53,054 nucleotides of DNA from Alphaproteobacteria bacterium (GCA_009908425.1 JAAAPF010000356.1:1-53054); one strand, 5' to 3'; numbered from the stretch's first letter, positions 34,714-43,205 are shown. Notes: generated from the letters alone by a model not told the origin. A program made the numbers and translations.

Positions 34714-35430
34714 TGGCGCTCGTCCTCCAGCGGTAGTCATGCTTCTCGGTGACCGATTTGTTGTATGAGGAGTCACCAGGCAGGCACGGAAGGCTAACCT
34801 CGCGCACACCGCAGCGTTGAAATCTAGGCTGGCGGATTGGCCGAGGGCCACTGGCATTTTAGGTTGAAGACCGCATTCCTAAGAAACCGACGGCGGCGAA
34901 ATCGCTGCCGCATTGACGCAGCTACCGAGCATCGCGCGAGACGCGGATCTCCTACCTGGCAAAGTTCCGCCTTCGGAAACAGTCGCGGCTCAGCGCCGTC
35001 TCGTGCCACGGGCAACCTTGCGAACGACGAACGGCAACGTCTCTTTCCGGTCAGCTTCAAGCAAAGGCGGCGCGATCCGCTTCGGCCGAAATGGGCCGGC
35101 TCCGCCAATGCCAAGGGGCCGCCCATACGCCTCCTCCCGGCGCAGCGCGGTCGGCGCGGTGGCTTCGGGGGCGCGCCGGCGGCCCGGGGCGGAGTGCCGG
35201 TTGCCGACTAGGACGTCGTGCCTAGTCGTGGTAGCGTCGGCCGGTGTCGCGGTGATCGGGGCGAGAGGGTGCCGGGCGCGCCGCGTTGGTGGTCCGAAGC
35301 CTGATCGGCGTTTCGTCGTGGCGGCGCAACGGGTTACGGCCGATTTCAGGGCGCCGCTGCGGCCTCGACACCGGGTCGACGGGGCGGCGCGGCGGCGCGG
35401 CGCCGGCAGCGCGCCGCCGCGCCGGCGGCT
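34714..35430 (+). other. 717-bp spacer at the right edge of the island, no supported gene
   Basis: The left part (to about 34920) is AT-richer like the island, and GC rises again after about 35070, marking the probable island boundary. Reading frames on both strands are short, arginine- and alanine-rich, and have no convincing start sites. The only structured element seen is the inverted repeat at 35205-35228. Confidence 0.45.
35205..35228 (+). repeat. Perfect 8-bp inverted repeat
   Basis: CGACTAGG and CCTAGTCG flank an 8-nt spacer (ACGTCGTG). It contains CTAG, which is rare in such genomes. It could be an operator, a terminator stem or a remnant of an integration site; nothing nearby decides. 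Confidence 0.5.
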
Positions 35431-36372
35431 TTAGGTCGGGTCGGCGAGCTCCAGGCCGGCGGCGCGCCAGGCGTCGTCGCGGGCGAAGATGCGGGCTTCG
35501 ACCAGATAGCCCTCGGGCAGACCGAGCTCCTCCTCGAAGCGGCCCGGCGGCACCAGCCGGTCGGGCAGGAGGTGGGTGTGCGGGCCTTCGGGGGTGGCCG
35601 CGCCGGCGCCCGGGATCGCCGCGCTCACCTCGCAGCGCCCGGCGCTGGTGGCGACCACCCGGGTCGGGCTGGCGGCGACCAGGGCGCGGGCGAGATCGGG
35701 GCAGGCGCCGAGGGCGGTGCCCGCCGCCGCCCGCAGTACGGCCAGCAGCTCGTCGTCGCCGGTGCGGACGGCGAAGCGGTAGGCCGGCTGGCCGAGGCCC
35801 AGGTCGAAGCGGACGTGCCAACGCGCGGCCGGGTCGAGCGTGGCCTCGTCGGCGCCGAGCTCGGTCACCACCGACGCCGGGGGCCGGCGGCGGCCGGCGC
35901 GGTAGCGCGCCAGGATCAGCTCACGGCCGGTCGCCTCGTCGTCGCGCACGAAGCCGCGCACCCCGGCCTTGGGGGTGAAGGCGAGGGCGCCGTCGGGGTG
36001 GCGCGCGAGCAGCCCGGCGCCGGCGTCCGCGACGGTGACGGCGGCTTGCGGGCTCGCCATGAACTCGGCCGACGCGCCGGGGCCGCCCATGCTCCAGACC
36101 GTGCCGGGCTCGGCGGTGAGCGCGCGCAGCTTCGGCATCAGCGCGGTCACGCCCCAGGGCGCCACCCGCAGCGGGCGACGCAGCTGCGCCATCCGCGCCG
36201 GCAGTTCGGCCCAGACCGCACGCTGGCGCGCGGGCGGGAGTTCGCCCCACCCGAAGAGCTCCTCGCCGGCGCGCCCGCACCCGACGCACCAACCCGTGGC
36301 CTCGTCGAGGCGGCAGACCCCGATGCAGGGCGACGGCAGGAGCCCGGCGGCGGGGTTCGCGGACGTGCTCAT
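35431..36372 (-). CDS. DUF1289 Fe-S/zinc-type domain fused to an unknown C-terminal domain
   Basis: A 313-aa protein. Residues about 12-60 are a DUF1289 domain with four Cys (SPCIGVCRLDEATGWCVGCG) and the following WGELPPARQRAVWAEL. The long C-terminal part (about 70-313) starts LRALTAEPGTVWSMGGPGAS; I do not recognise it with certainty. Domain DUF1289 usually stands alone at about 60-90 aa. The ATG overlaps the cobW stop (ATGA, 36369-36372), so the gene belongs to the cobalamin-controlled operon. Confidence 0.75.
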   Translation of the reverse strand: MSTSANPAAGLLPSPCIGVCRLDEATGWCVGCGRAGEELFGWGELPPARQRAVWAELPARMAQLRRPLRVAPWGVTALMPKLRALTAEPGTVWSMGGPGASAEFMASPQAAVTVADAGAGLLARHPDGALAFTPKAGVRGFVRDDEATGRELILARYRAGRRRPPASVVTELGADEATLDPAARWHVRFDLGLGQPAYRFAVRTGDDELLAVLRAAAGTALGACPDLARALVAASPTRVVATSAGRCEVSAAIPGAGAATPEGPHTHLLPDRLVPPGRFEEELGLPEGYLVEARIFARDDAWRAAGLELADPT

Positions 36373-37415
36373 GCCGGCGCCGCCTCCATCAAGGCGGCGC
36401 GGATCGCCTCGATCTCGCGAAGCTTGTCGCGCTCGGCGATGACGACCAGGGCCGAGCGCCGGGCCTCGCGCGCGGCCCAGGGCTTGTCGTAGTAGCGTTC
36501 GATGCGGGGTCCCACCGCCTGCACGACGTGGCGCATCGCCTTGCCGTCGACGGCGACGAAGCCCTTCACGCGCAGGAGATCGAAGCGCCGGACGACGTCC
36601 TCCAGCCGGGCCGCGAAGGCGGCGGGATCGGCCATCGCCGGCAGCTCGAAGACCACGCTCGCGAAGTCGTCGTGGTCGTGCGGGGCGCCGTCGTCGTGGT
36701 GCGACTTGCGGCTCGCCAGATCGTCCTCGGCGCCGACGGCGAGGCCGAGCGCGGCGGCGGGGTCGATCCGGCCGTGCTCGATCCACACCAGCTGCACCCC
36801 CGGCCGGGCGTCGCGCCGGATCGCCGCCTCGACCTCGGCGCGCGCCGCGCCGTCGACCCGGTCGGCCTTGTTGACCAGAACGAGGTCGGCGCAGGCGACC
36901 TGCTCCTCGAACAGCTCCTCGAGCGGGGTCTCGTGGTCGATCGCCGGGTCGCCCTCGCGCAGGCGCTGCAGCGCCGCCGGAGCCGGCGCGAACCGCCCGG
37001 CGGCGACGGCCTCGGCGTCGACCACCGCGACCACGCCGTCGACGGTGAGCTCGGCGCGGACGTCCGGCCAGTTGAAGGCCTGGACCAGCGGTTTGGGCAG
37101 CGCCAGACCCGAGGTCTCGATCAGGACGTGCTCCGGCCGCGGCTCGCGCGCCAGGATCCGGCGCATCGCCGGCAGGAAGTCGTCGGCGACGGTGCAGCAG
37201 ATGCAGCCGTTGGCGAGCTCGACCACCTCGTCCTCGCCGCAACCCGCGATGCCGCAGCCGGTCAACACCTCGCGGTCGACGCCCTGATCGCCGAACTCGT
37301 TGACCAGGAAGGCCAGCCGGCGGCCGCCGGCGTGTTCGGCGAGGTGGCGGACGAGGCTGGTCTTGCCGGCGCCCAGAAAGCCGGTGACGACGGTGGCGGG
37401 AATGCGCGCGGGCAT
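36369..37415 (-). CDS. cobW: CobW-family GTPase (metallochaperone)
   Basis: A 348-aa G3E GTPase. Walker A is TGFLGAGKTS (residues 11-20), the metal-binding CICC motif has Cys71, Cys73 and Cys74 (NGCICCTV), and the base-recognition motif is VNKAD. A His/Asp-rich linker (SHHDDGAPHDHDD) precedes the C-terminal CobW_C domain. CobW proteins help load cobalt or other metals into cofactor-synthesis enzymes. The cobalamin riboswitch upstream supports a cobalamin-linked role over a zinc one. Confidence 0.93.
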   Translation of the reverse strand: MPARIPATVVTGFLGAGKTSLVRHLAEHAGGRRLAFLVNEFGDQGVDREVLTGCGIAGCGEDEVVELANGCICCTVADDFLPAMRRILAREPRPEHVLIETSGLALPKPLVQAFNWPDVRAELTVDGVVAVVDAEAVAAGRFAPAPAALQRLREGDPAIDHETPLEELFEEQVACADLVLVNKADRVDGAARAEVEAAIRRDARPGVQLVWIEHGRIDPAAALGLAVGAEDDLASRKSHHDDGAPHDHDDFASVVFELPAMADPAAFAARLEDVVRRFDLLRVKGFVAVDGKAMRHVVQAVGPRIERYYDKPWAAREARRSALVVIAERDKLREIEAIRAALMEAAPA

Positions 37416-37419
37416 GGGC

Positions 37420-37707
37420 TCAGGCCTCCGAGTGTTGGTGATCGTCGTTGGCGGGATGACGCCGACCGCCGCTGGTGCGCTCCAGCAGGCGCCTGAGGCG
37501 GCGGTGCGGCCAGCGCCGCCAGCGCCCGGCGCCGGCGGCGAGCACCACCGCGGCCGCCTTCGCCGGGTCGAGGCCGTCGCGCAGGCTGAACCGCCAGGCG
37601 ACGTAGGCGCCCTCCGGCGAGCGGGCGATCGGGCTGGTGGCGGCGAAGCGCGCGATCACCCCGTCGGGATCGGCGCGGGCGTAGAGCTCATCGGGCATCG
37701 CGACCAC
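37420..37707 (-). CDS. Small unknown protein, first gene after the cobalamin riboswitch
   Basis: A 92-95 aa protein with GTG at 37707 or ATG at 37698, four bases before cobW. The sequence YARADPDGVIARFAATSPIA and EGAYVAWRFSLRDGL looks coding. The C-terminus is basic with a short His-containing tail (DDHQHSEA). I do not recognise the family. The same frame stays open upstream to about 37768 and reads RRLDHPGRVAAPARRGVVAM, while the only strong ribosome-binding site (GGAGGACGCG before ATG 37771) feeds a different frame. The true N-terminus may therefore lie beyond a frameshift. Confidence 0.6.
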   Translation of the reverse strand: MVAMPDELYARADPDGVIARFAATSPIARSPEGAYVAWRFSLRDGLDPAKAAAVVLAAGAGRWRRWPHRRLRRLLERTSGGRRHPANDDHQHSEA

Positions 37708-37771
37708 CCCGCGGCGCGCCGGCGCGGCGACACGGCCCGGATGGTCGAGGCGGCGTGAAGGTTGGGGTCAT
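37688..37771 (-). other. Short reading frame with strong ribosome-binding site after the riboswitch
   Basis: ATG at 37771 has GGAGG at ideal spacing and encodes 27 codons (MTPTFTPPRPSGPCRRAG...) ending at 37688, overlapping the start of the 91-aa protein. It may be a leader peptide whose translation the riboswitch controls, or the true N-terminus of the following gene split by a frameshift. Confidence 0.35.
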
Positions 37772-37819
37772 CGCGTCCTCCGCCGGTGCACCCCGCCCGG
37801 CTCGTTCGGGTGATCCACG

Positions 37820-37990
37820 CGACGGCAGGTCTCCTGGCTCGCGGCGCGATCCCCCTCGCCCGCCTTCCCGAGGCCGCGGCCTCAGTGGCGTCGTGGGTGA
37901 AGGGCTCACCGCCTACAGTTGCGGGGGCAGCGCCGGCTTGGGTGCGGACACCGCACCGGCTTCCCTCTTTCCGTCCCGAAGGACACCGTC
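37820..37990 (-). promoter_or_regulatory. Cobalamin (AdoCbl) riboswitch controlling the cobW operon
   Basis: Read on the minus strand the region contains the conserved blocks of the class in order: GGGAAGCCGGTGCGG, then CCCCGCAACTGTAGGCGG, then GACGCCACTG, GGGAAGGCGG and the terminal GAGCCAGGAGACCTGCC (37823-37841). Order, spacing and core sequences match Rfam's cobalamin element. It lies about 50 bp upstream of a strong ribosome-binding site, which suggests translational control by sequestration. Binding of cobalamin should lower expression of the small protein, cobW and the DUF1289 gene. Confidence 0.93.
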
Positions 37991-38016
37991 GCGCCGTCAC
38001 TGTCGGAACATCGCCT

Positions 38017-38038
38017 CGCTTTCGCAATAGCGAAAGTG
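38017..38038 (+). repeat. Nine-bp inverted repeat with AATA loop
   Basis: CGCTTTCGC and GCGAAAGTG pair over nine positions (one G-U) around AATA, between the riboswitch and the DMT transporter gene. It could be an operator for either divergent transcript. Confidence 0.45.
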
Positions 38039-38115
38039 TCGCCCGAAGGTGCGAGCGCGGCGCGCAACGCTGCCGCGCGGCCACGGGCGATGTCGGCGCT
38101 GCGGGTTCCGGCTAG

Positions 38116-39099
38116 GTGGCGTGGTGCCGTCCAGCAGTGACCGGATCCGCGTTGTCCACGCCCTTCGACGACCGTCCCGCGCCGCCGTCCGCGCCGCTCG
38201 ACCGCTGGCGCGCCAGCTGGGCGGCGTTGCCGTCGAACGTGCGCGGCAGCCTGTGGGTCGCGCTCGCCGTCTTCCTGTTCACGCTGATGATGACCGGGAT
38301 CAAGCTCGCCGGTGAGCGCCTGCCGGTGGTGCAGATCCTGTTCTTCCGCCAGCTGGTGATGCTGGTCGTCATCGCGCCGGGGCTGCGCCGCGACTTCCCC
38401 GCGGCGCTGCGGACCGAGCGCATGGGCCTGCACGGCTGTCGCGTCGCCGCCGCGCTGGTGGCGATGCTCGCGGGCTTCGAGGCCCTGGTGCACCTGCCGC
38501 TCGCCACCGCCACCGCGATCAGCTTCGCCAAGGCGCTGTTCGTCACCGTGCTGGCGACGCTGCTTCTGGGCGAGCTGGTCGGGCTGCGGCGCTGGGCGGC
38601 GACCGCGGTCGGGTTCGTCGGGGTGCTGGTGGTGGTGCAGCCCTCGCCCGCCGGCGTCGACGGCTACGCCCTGTTGGCGCTGCTCTCCGCCGTGGCGGTG
38701 GCGTTCGTCCAGATCGCGCTGCGGGTGCTCACCCGCACCGAGCGCTCGGTGACGATCCTGGCCTACCAGGCGATCCCGGTGGCGCTGCTGCTGGCGCCGG
38801 CGACGGCCTGGTGGTGGGTGACGCCGACGCCGCTCGAATGGCTCTTGCTGGTCGGCGTCGGGGTCTTCGCCACGCTGGGCCAGTGGTGCAACGTCGCCGG
38901 CTTTCGCGCCGGCGAGGCGGCGGCGGTGGCGCCGATGGACTACACCCGCCTGTTGTTCGCGACCACCATCGGCGTCGTCGTCTTCCAGGAGATCCCCGGC
39001 GTCGCCACCTTCGCCGGCGCCGGCCTGATCATCGCCGCCACGCTCTACACCCTGCGCCGCAACGCCGACCCGCCGGCCGGCGCGCGCGACGCCGATTAG
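38116..39099 (+). CDS. DMT-superfamily (EamA) transporter
   Basis: Up to 327 aa with ten hydrophobic helices in two EamA repeats. The first begins RGSLWVALAVFLFTLMMTGIKLAGERLP and the second GYALLALLSAVAVAFVQIALRVL. Members export or import small metabolites and the substrate is unknown. GTG at 38116, GTG at 38137 and TTG at 38152 are possible starts. The membrane part begins near residue 43, so the choice does not affect it. It is divergent from the cobalamin-controlled operon. Confidence 0.88.
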   Translation: MAWCRPAVTGSALSTPFDDRPAPPSAPLDRWRASWAALPSNVRGSLWVALAVFLFTLMMTGIKLAGERLPVVQILFFRQLVMLVVIAPGLRRDFPAALRTERMGLHGCRVAAALVAMLAGFEALVHLPLATATAISFAKALFVTVLATLLLGELVGLRRWAATAVGFVGVLVVVQPSPAGVDGYALLALLSAVAVAFVQIALRVLTRTERSVTILAYQAIPVALLLAPATAWWWVTPTPLEWLLLVGVGVFATLGQWCNVAGFRAGEAAAVAPMDYTRLLFATTIGVVVFQEIPGVATFAGAGLIIAATLYTLRRNADPPAGARDAD

Positions 39100-39103
39100 C
39101 CCC

Positions 39104-40105
39104 TCAGCCCGGCGCACGCACCTGGTTCGCCAGCGGCTCGCCGGTGGCCAGCCGGCGGACGTTCTCCGCCATCAGGCGTTGGCGGCGCCTCACCAGCCCC
39201 CGCGTCCAGCCGGAGAAATGCGGCGTCATCAAGACGTTGTCGAGCTCGTGGAAGGGCCGGTGGGCGGGCATGGTCCGCGGCCGCCCGGCGTTCGGATAGA
39301 CGTACCAGGTGTCGATCACCGCGCCGGCGATGCGGCGCTCGGCGAGGGCGTCGTAGAGCGCGTCCTCGTCGACGACGGCACCGCGGCCGACGTTGACGAC
39401 CACCGCGTGCGCCGGCAGCGCGGCGAAGCAGGCGGCGTCGACGAGGCCGGCGGTCTCCGCGGTCGCCGGCAGGGCCACGACCAGGGCGTCGACCTCGGCG
39501 CACATCGCGGCGAGGCGGTCGAGCGGCCACCAGCGCGCGACCCGCTCCGGATCGTGAACCTCGGAACGGTTGGCGGCGTGAACGACGACGTCGAAGGCGG
39601 CGGCCTTTCTGGCGATCTCGCGCCCGAGCGGGCCGTAGCCCACGACGCCGAGGCGCGAGCCCGACCATTCACCGCGCAGCGCCGCCGCGCGGCCGAGACC
39701 GAGCGACCAGTCGCCGCGCCGGAGCCGGGCGTCCGCCTCGGCGAAGGGCAGGTGACGGTTCAACAGCGCGGCGGTGACGTATTCCGCCATCGGCGCCTCG
39801 TGGCCGTAGCAGTTGCAGAGCGCACAGCCGGCCGGCAGCCGGTCGACGGCGATCCGGTCGTAGCCGGCGCCGACGCTGTGGTAGAGCCGCGCCGCCGCGG
39901 GCACCGGCATCGTGTCGTTCAGCGTCGCGCCCACGACCACCTGGGCGCGCTCGAACCACGCGCGCTCGGCGGGGTCGTCGAGCGCGAGATCCAGCACCCG
40001 CACCTCGACCGGGCGGTCGACCCACTCGGCGAACCCGTCCGCGAAGACGCCGGTGCCGTGACCGTGGAAGGCGATCGCGAGCGTCGCGGTCGTGGTCGGC
40101 GCCAT
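39104..40105 (-). CDS. D-isomer-specific 2-hydroxyacid dehydrogenase
   Basis: A 333-aa NAD(P)-dependent oxidoreductase. The nucleotide-binding motif is VVGYGPLGREIA. The catalytic Arg is in VNVGRGAVVDEDAL, the acidic residue near IDTWYVYP, and His in MTPHFSGWT. The protein resembles formate- or phosphoglycerate-dehydrogenase relatives, but the substrate is not evident. The ATG at 40105 follows AGGGGAA. It is convergent with the DMT transporter, four bases apart. Confidence 0.88.
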   Translation of the reverse strand: MAPTTTATLAIAFHGHGTGVFADGFAEWVDRPVEVRVLDLALDDPAERAWFERAQVVVGATLNDTMPVPAAARLYHSVGAGYDRIAVDRLPAGCALCNCYGHEAPMAEYVTAALLNRHLPFAEADARLRRGDWSLGLGRAAALRGEWSGSRLGVVGYGPLGREIARKAAAFDVVVHAANRSEVHDPERVARWWPLDRLAAMCAEVDALVVALPATAETAGLVDAACFAALPAHAVVVNVGRGAVVDEDALYDALAERRIAGAVIDTWYVYPNAGRPRTMPAHRPFHELDNVLMTPHFSGWTRGLVRRRQRLMAENVRRLATGEPLANQVRAPG

Positions 40106-40341
40106 CGCGGCGTTCCCCTGTCGTCCCTCGCCCCTTGCCGCGGGGGAGATGTCCGCGTCGGAGCTTGGGGCGTGCGCAGAGGCGCGTCCAGCGTATCCAG
40201 GGGGCGCGGCACGTCCGGTGGGCGTGGACCGGCGCGATGGTGCGGCTAAACTTCGCGGCAGTCGCCCGCGGGCGACGCGACGGGCGTGAAGCCCTGGGAG
40301 GAGAGCGGCGGGCGCGGCCGTGGTCGCGCCCGCCGCGTCCC

Positions 40342-41415
40342 TCAGCCGACCGCGCGCACCGCGCGACCGAGCCAGTCGAGCCGGCGGCTCAGCGACGCGC
40401 GCGCCGCCGCCCCACCGCCGTCGACCGCCGCCACCAGCCGACCCGGTTCGGTCACCGCGGCGAGCCGGGCGAGCGCCGCGGCGGCGTCCTCGACGACGCC
40501 GGGCTCGGTAGCCTCCGCCGGCACCGCGAGCACCGCCACCCGAAGGCGCGTCAGCCGCTCGATCACGCCCGCCGCATCGAGCGCGGTCGCACGCTCGAGC
40601 ACGACGCCGTCGATCGGCAGATCGGCCAGAAGGGGCGCGATCGTCTCCAGGCGCAGCGCCGGCGGCGGCGGGCCCAGCCAGGGTTCGCGGGCGTCGGCCG
40701 CCACCAGGCGCAGCCAGCGCGCGGTCTCGCGCGGCACCTTGTGGAGCACCCGCGCCACCGTCTCGAAGCCCGCCGGCGTGGCCGCGGGCGCGGCGGCGAT
40801 CAGCGCCGGCTCGACCAGCTCGAGCGCGGGGCAGCCGGCCTCGGCCAGCCGCCGCAGCCCCGGATTGAGCGCCTCGGCGACCGTGTGCGCGGCGGCGTCG
40901 ACGTCGAGGCCGTGCACCTCGTCGTCGAGCGCTCCGGCGAAGCTGCGCGGGCCCGTCACGGCCAGCTTGACCGGCTTGGTGGTCGCCGCCTGCGCCCGCT
41001 CCCAGCGGCGCCGCAACACCCGCTCCTCCTGCAGCGCCGGCGCCGCCACCAGCCGCGGCGGTTCGGCCTCGGCGATCCACTCGCGGCGCTCGCGCACCGG
41101 CGTCTCCAGCTCGACGCCGCGCAGCAGGCGGGCGAGGCCCCGCACCGGGCTCTCCTCGTCGAGCCGACCCTCGTCCAAGAGGTCGAGATGGGCCGCCTCG
41201 AGCGCCATCAACCGCGCCACGGCGCGGTCGACCTCGGCGTCGAGCTCGGCCTCGGTCCACGGCTGCTTGCGGGCCGAACGCTCTTGGGCGAGGCGATGGC
41301 GGTGGCGGTCCACCGCCTCCTCCCACGGCATGTCGCCGTCGCGGCGGGCCGGGCGAAAGGGCAGCGGCGCCGGCGCCGCGACCGCGCCCGAAAGCATCGT
41401 GGACAGGGTGGCCAT
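40342..41415 (-). CDS. MetE-like (cobalamin-independent methionine synthase C-domain fold) protein with altered metal site
   Basis: A 357-aa protein with the MetE/UROD-type barrel. TKPVKLAVTGPRSFAGAL and ALELVEPALIAAAPAAT match folate- and Zn-site segments of the family. True MetE has a His-x-Cys ligand pair and a late Cys. Here the position reads VLHKVPR, with the His but no Cys, and I see no late Cys, so catalysis by zinc-bound thiol transfer is doubtful. The N-terminal 100 residues (MPWEEAVDRHRHRLAQERSA) are helical. The ATG at 41415 is chosen by domain fit; the ribosome-binding site is weak. Confidence 0.7.
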   Translation of the reverse strand: MATLSTMLSGAVAAPAPLPFRPARRDGDMPWEEAVDRHRHRLAQERSARKQPWTEAELDAEVDRAVARLMALEAAHLDLLDEGRLDEESPVRGLARLLRGVELETPVRERREWIAEAEPPRLVAAPALQEERVLRRRWERAQAATTKPVKLAVTGPRSFAGALDDEVHGLDVDAAAHTVAEALNPGLRRLAEAGCPALELVEPALIAAAPAATPAGFETVARVLHKVPRETARWLRLVAADAREPWLGPPPPALRLETIAPLLADLPIDGVVLERATALDAAGVIERLTRLRVAVLAVPAEATEPGVVEDAAAALARLAAVTEPGRLVAAVDGGGAAARASLSRRLDWLGRAVRAVG

Positions 41416-41799
41416 CGGCGGCGGTCTTTCCCCCAAGCGCCCACACGGTCTCGTCGGGTAACGCCGATCGTCGGTGGTCCGCAAGCTTCGAGCCGTCCCC
41501 CCGGCGGCCATCGCGCGCCGTTCTGCAACCGACGGGTGCCGCCGTGGTTGCGCACCGGTCGTCGGCACCCGGCTCGACCGAAAACCGCTTCACGGCCGCC
41601 GTGGCTTCGTCGTAAGCGAAGCGACCCTGCAGGGCGCAAGGGTGGTGAGCCCGCCGAAATCGCCACCCCGCCACACCACGCCACGCCACGCCAGCGATGG
41701 ACCCATGTTCCCGATCGACGACGCCGTCGCCACCCCCGCCGCCCGTCTTCTCCGCCGCGTCGGCGTGCGCGGACGACACGGTCGTGTGAAGGACCCGCG
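41416..41799 (+). other. 384-bp divergent spacer before the pterin-like cluster
   Basis: It separates the MetE-like gene from the dehydrogenase gene and must hold both promoters. An 8-bp inverted repeat (GGGTGCCG at 41534, CGGCACCC at 41563) could form an extended hairpin. A CCACG tandem repeat lies near 41672-41692. A 32-codon frame from ATG 41705 runs into the next gene's start and is not supported. I find no known riboswitch consensus. Confidence 0.45.
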
Positions 41800-42777
41800 G
41801 TGACCACCACCGCACGCGCCTTTTGGGTCGTCGCACCGGGCCACGGCGAGGTCCGCCCCGAGGCGGTGCCGGCGCCGGGCGAGGGGGAGGTCCGGGTCCG
41901 CACGCGCACCAGCGCCGTCAGTGCCGGGACCGAACGCCTGGTCTTCACCGGCGGCGTCCCCGCGAGCCAGTACGACGTCATGCGCGCACCGTTCCAGGCG
42001 GGCGACTTCCCCGGCCCGGTCAAATACGGCTACGCCGCCGTCGGCACCGTCGAAGCCGGCCCGGCCGAGCGGCTCGGCGAGCGGGTGTTCTGTCTGCACC
42101 CGCATCAGAGCGCCTTCGTCGTCCCGGCGGCGGCGGCGGTGCCGGTGCCGCCGACGGTGCCCGACCAGCGGGCCGCGCTCGCCGCCAACATGGAGACCGC
42201 GCTCAACGCGGTCTGGGACGCCGCGCCGCTGCCGGGCGAGCGCATCGCCGTCGTCGGCGCCGGGGTGGTCGGCCTGCTGACCGCCCATCTGTTGGCGCGC
42301 TTCGGCTTCGCGCCGGTGCTCGTCGACGTCGACGTCGAGCGGGCGGAGACCGCCGCGGCGCTGGGGCTCGCCTTCGCGGACCCGGACGCGGTCCACGGGC
42401 CGTTCGAGCTGATCGTCCACGCCACCGGCGCGCCCGCGGGGCTGGTGTGGGCGCTCGAGCGGCTCGGCTTCGAGGGCCGCGTGGTGGAGCTCAGCTGGTA
42501 CGGCGACCGGGAGGTGACCCTGCCGCTCGGCGCCGCCTTCCACAGCCGTCGCCTCAAGCTCGTGAGCTCGCAGGTGGGCGCGATCGCCGCACCGGTGCGC
42601 GGGCGGATCGACCATCGCGGCCGGCTCACCCGCGCCCTGGCGCTGCTCGACGACCACCGGCTCGACACCCTCGTCGGCGAGACGGTCGCGCTCGATCAGC
42701 TGGCCGCGTTCCTGCGCGCGCTTGCCGGCGGCGGGCGCCGCGTGCTGTGTGCGCGGGTCACGTACGACGACACATGA
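41800..42777 (+). CDS. Zinc-type alcohol dehydrogenase-like oxidoreductase (MDR family)
   Basis: A 325-aa medium-chain dehydrogenase with a GROES-like N-terminal domain ([33 protein letters not shown]) and a Rossmann domain ([21 protein letters not shown]). The cysteine usually bound to catalytic zinc is replaced by Ser/Gly-type residues (SAGTERL), a form seen in sugar- and natural-product-modifying relatives. The GTG at 41800 has an AAGGA site. It is the first of four consecutive plus-strand genes of the cluster, and the next starts 20 bp after its stop. Confidence 0.85.
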   Translation: MTTTARAFWVVAPGHGEVRPEAVPAPGEGEVRVRTRTSAVSAGTERLVFTGGVPASQYDVMRAPFQAGDFPGPVKYGYAAVGTVEAGPAERLGERVFCLHPHQSAFVVPAAAAVPVPPTVPDQRAALAANMETALNAVWDAAPLPGERIAVVGAGVVGLLTAHLLARFGFAPVLVDVDVERAETAAALGLAFADPDAVHGPFELIVHATGAPAGLVWALERLGFEGRVVELSWYGDREVTLPLGAAFHSRRLKLVSSQVGAIAAPVRGRIDHRGRLTRALALLDDHRLDTLVGETVALDQLAAFLRALAGGGRRVLCARVTYDDT

Positions 42778-42797
42778 GCGCTCGGGGGGTGAGAACG

Positions 42798-43205
42798 ATG
42801 TACAGCGTGACGGTGCGCGACCACTTCATGATCGCGCACAGCTTCGAGGGTGAGGTGTTCGGTCCCGCCCAGGCGCTGCATGGGGCCACCTACAACGTCG
42901 ACGTCACGTTCCGCCGCGGCGACCTCGACCCCGACGGCGTCGTGGTCGACATCGGCGCGGCCATCGCGGCGTTGAAGGCGGTGCTCGGCGAGCTCAACTT
43001 CAAAAACCTCGACGAGGAGGAGGCCTTCACGGGTCGCAACACGACCACCGAGTTCCTCGCCGGGGTCGTCTTCGACCGCATGGCCGGCCGTCTCGAGGCC
43101 GGCGAGCTCGGCCCGCACGCCCACGGCCTCACCGCCATGGCGGTCACGCTGCACGAGAGCCACGTCGCCTGGGCCGGCTACGAGGGCGCGCTGCCGCGGC
43201 GATGA
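42798..43205 (+). CDS. 6-pyruvoyl-tetrahydropterin synthase / QueD homologue with altered zinc site
   Basis: A 135-aa T-fold protein. In the family the zinc is held by a first His and a His-Gly-His, with a catalytic Cys four residues before it. Here His14 (MIAHSF) is present, but the later motif is ALHGATY: His28 is kept, the second His is Ala30 and the Cys position is Ala24. Asp51 and Glu120 (LHESHVAW) are conserved. It is thus likely a pterin-binding enzyme with different chemistry, or non-catalytic. The stop overlaps the glycosyltransferase start (ATGA, 43202-43205). Confidence 0.85.
   Translation: MYSVTVRDHFMIAHSFEGEVFGPAQALHGATYNVDVTFRRGDLDPDGVVVDIGAAIAALKAVLGELNFKNLDEEEAFTGRNTTTEFLAGVVFDRMAGRLEAGELGPHAHGLTAMAVTLHESHVAWAGYEGALPRR

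Noticed and set aside
34824-35434. Overlapping frames in the right-edge spacer as possible transposase remnants
   Set aside because: No DDE or helix-turn-helix motif, no terminal repeats and no consistent coding frame.
41416-41799. Possible SAH, SAM or cobalamin riboswitch before the MetE-like gene
   Set aside because: An extended hairpin can be drawn, but none of the class core sequences was found on either strand.
41705-41803. 32-codon plus-strand frame beginning MFPIDDAVATPAARLLRR
   Set aside because: No ribosome-binding site, overlaps the dehydrogenase start and has no recognisable features.
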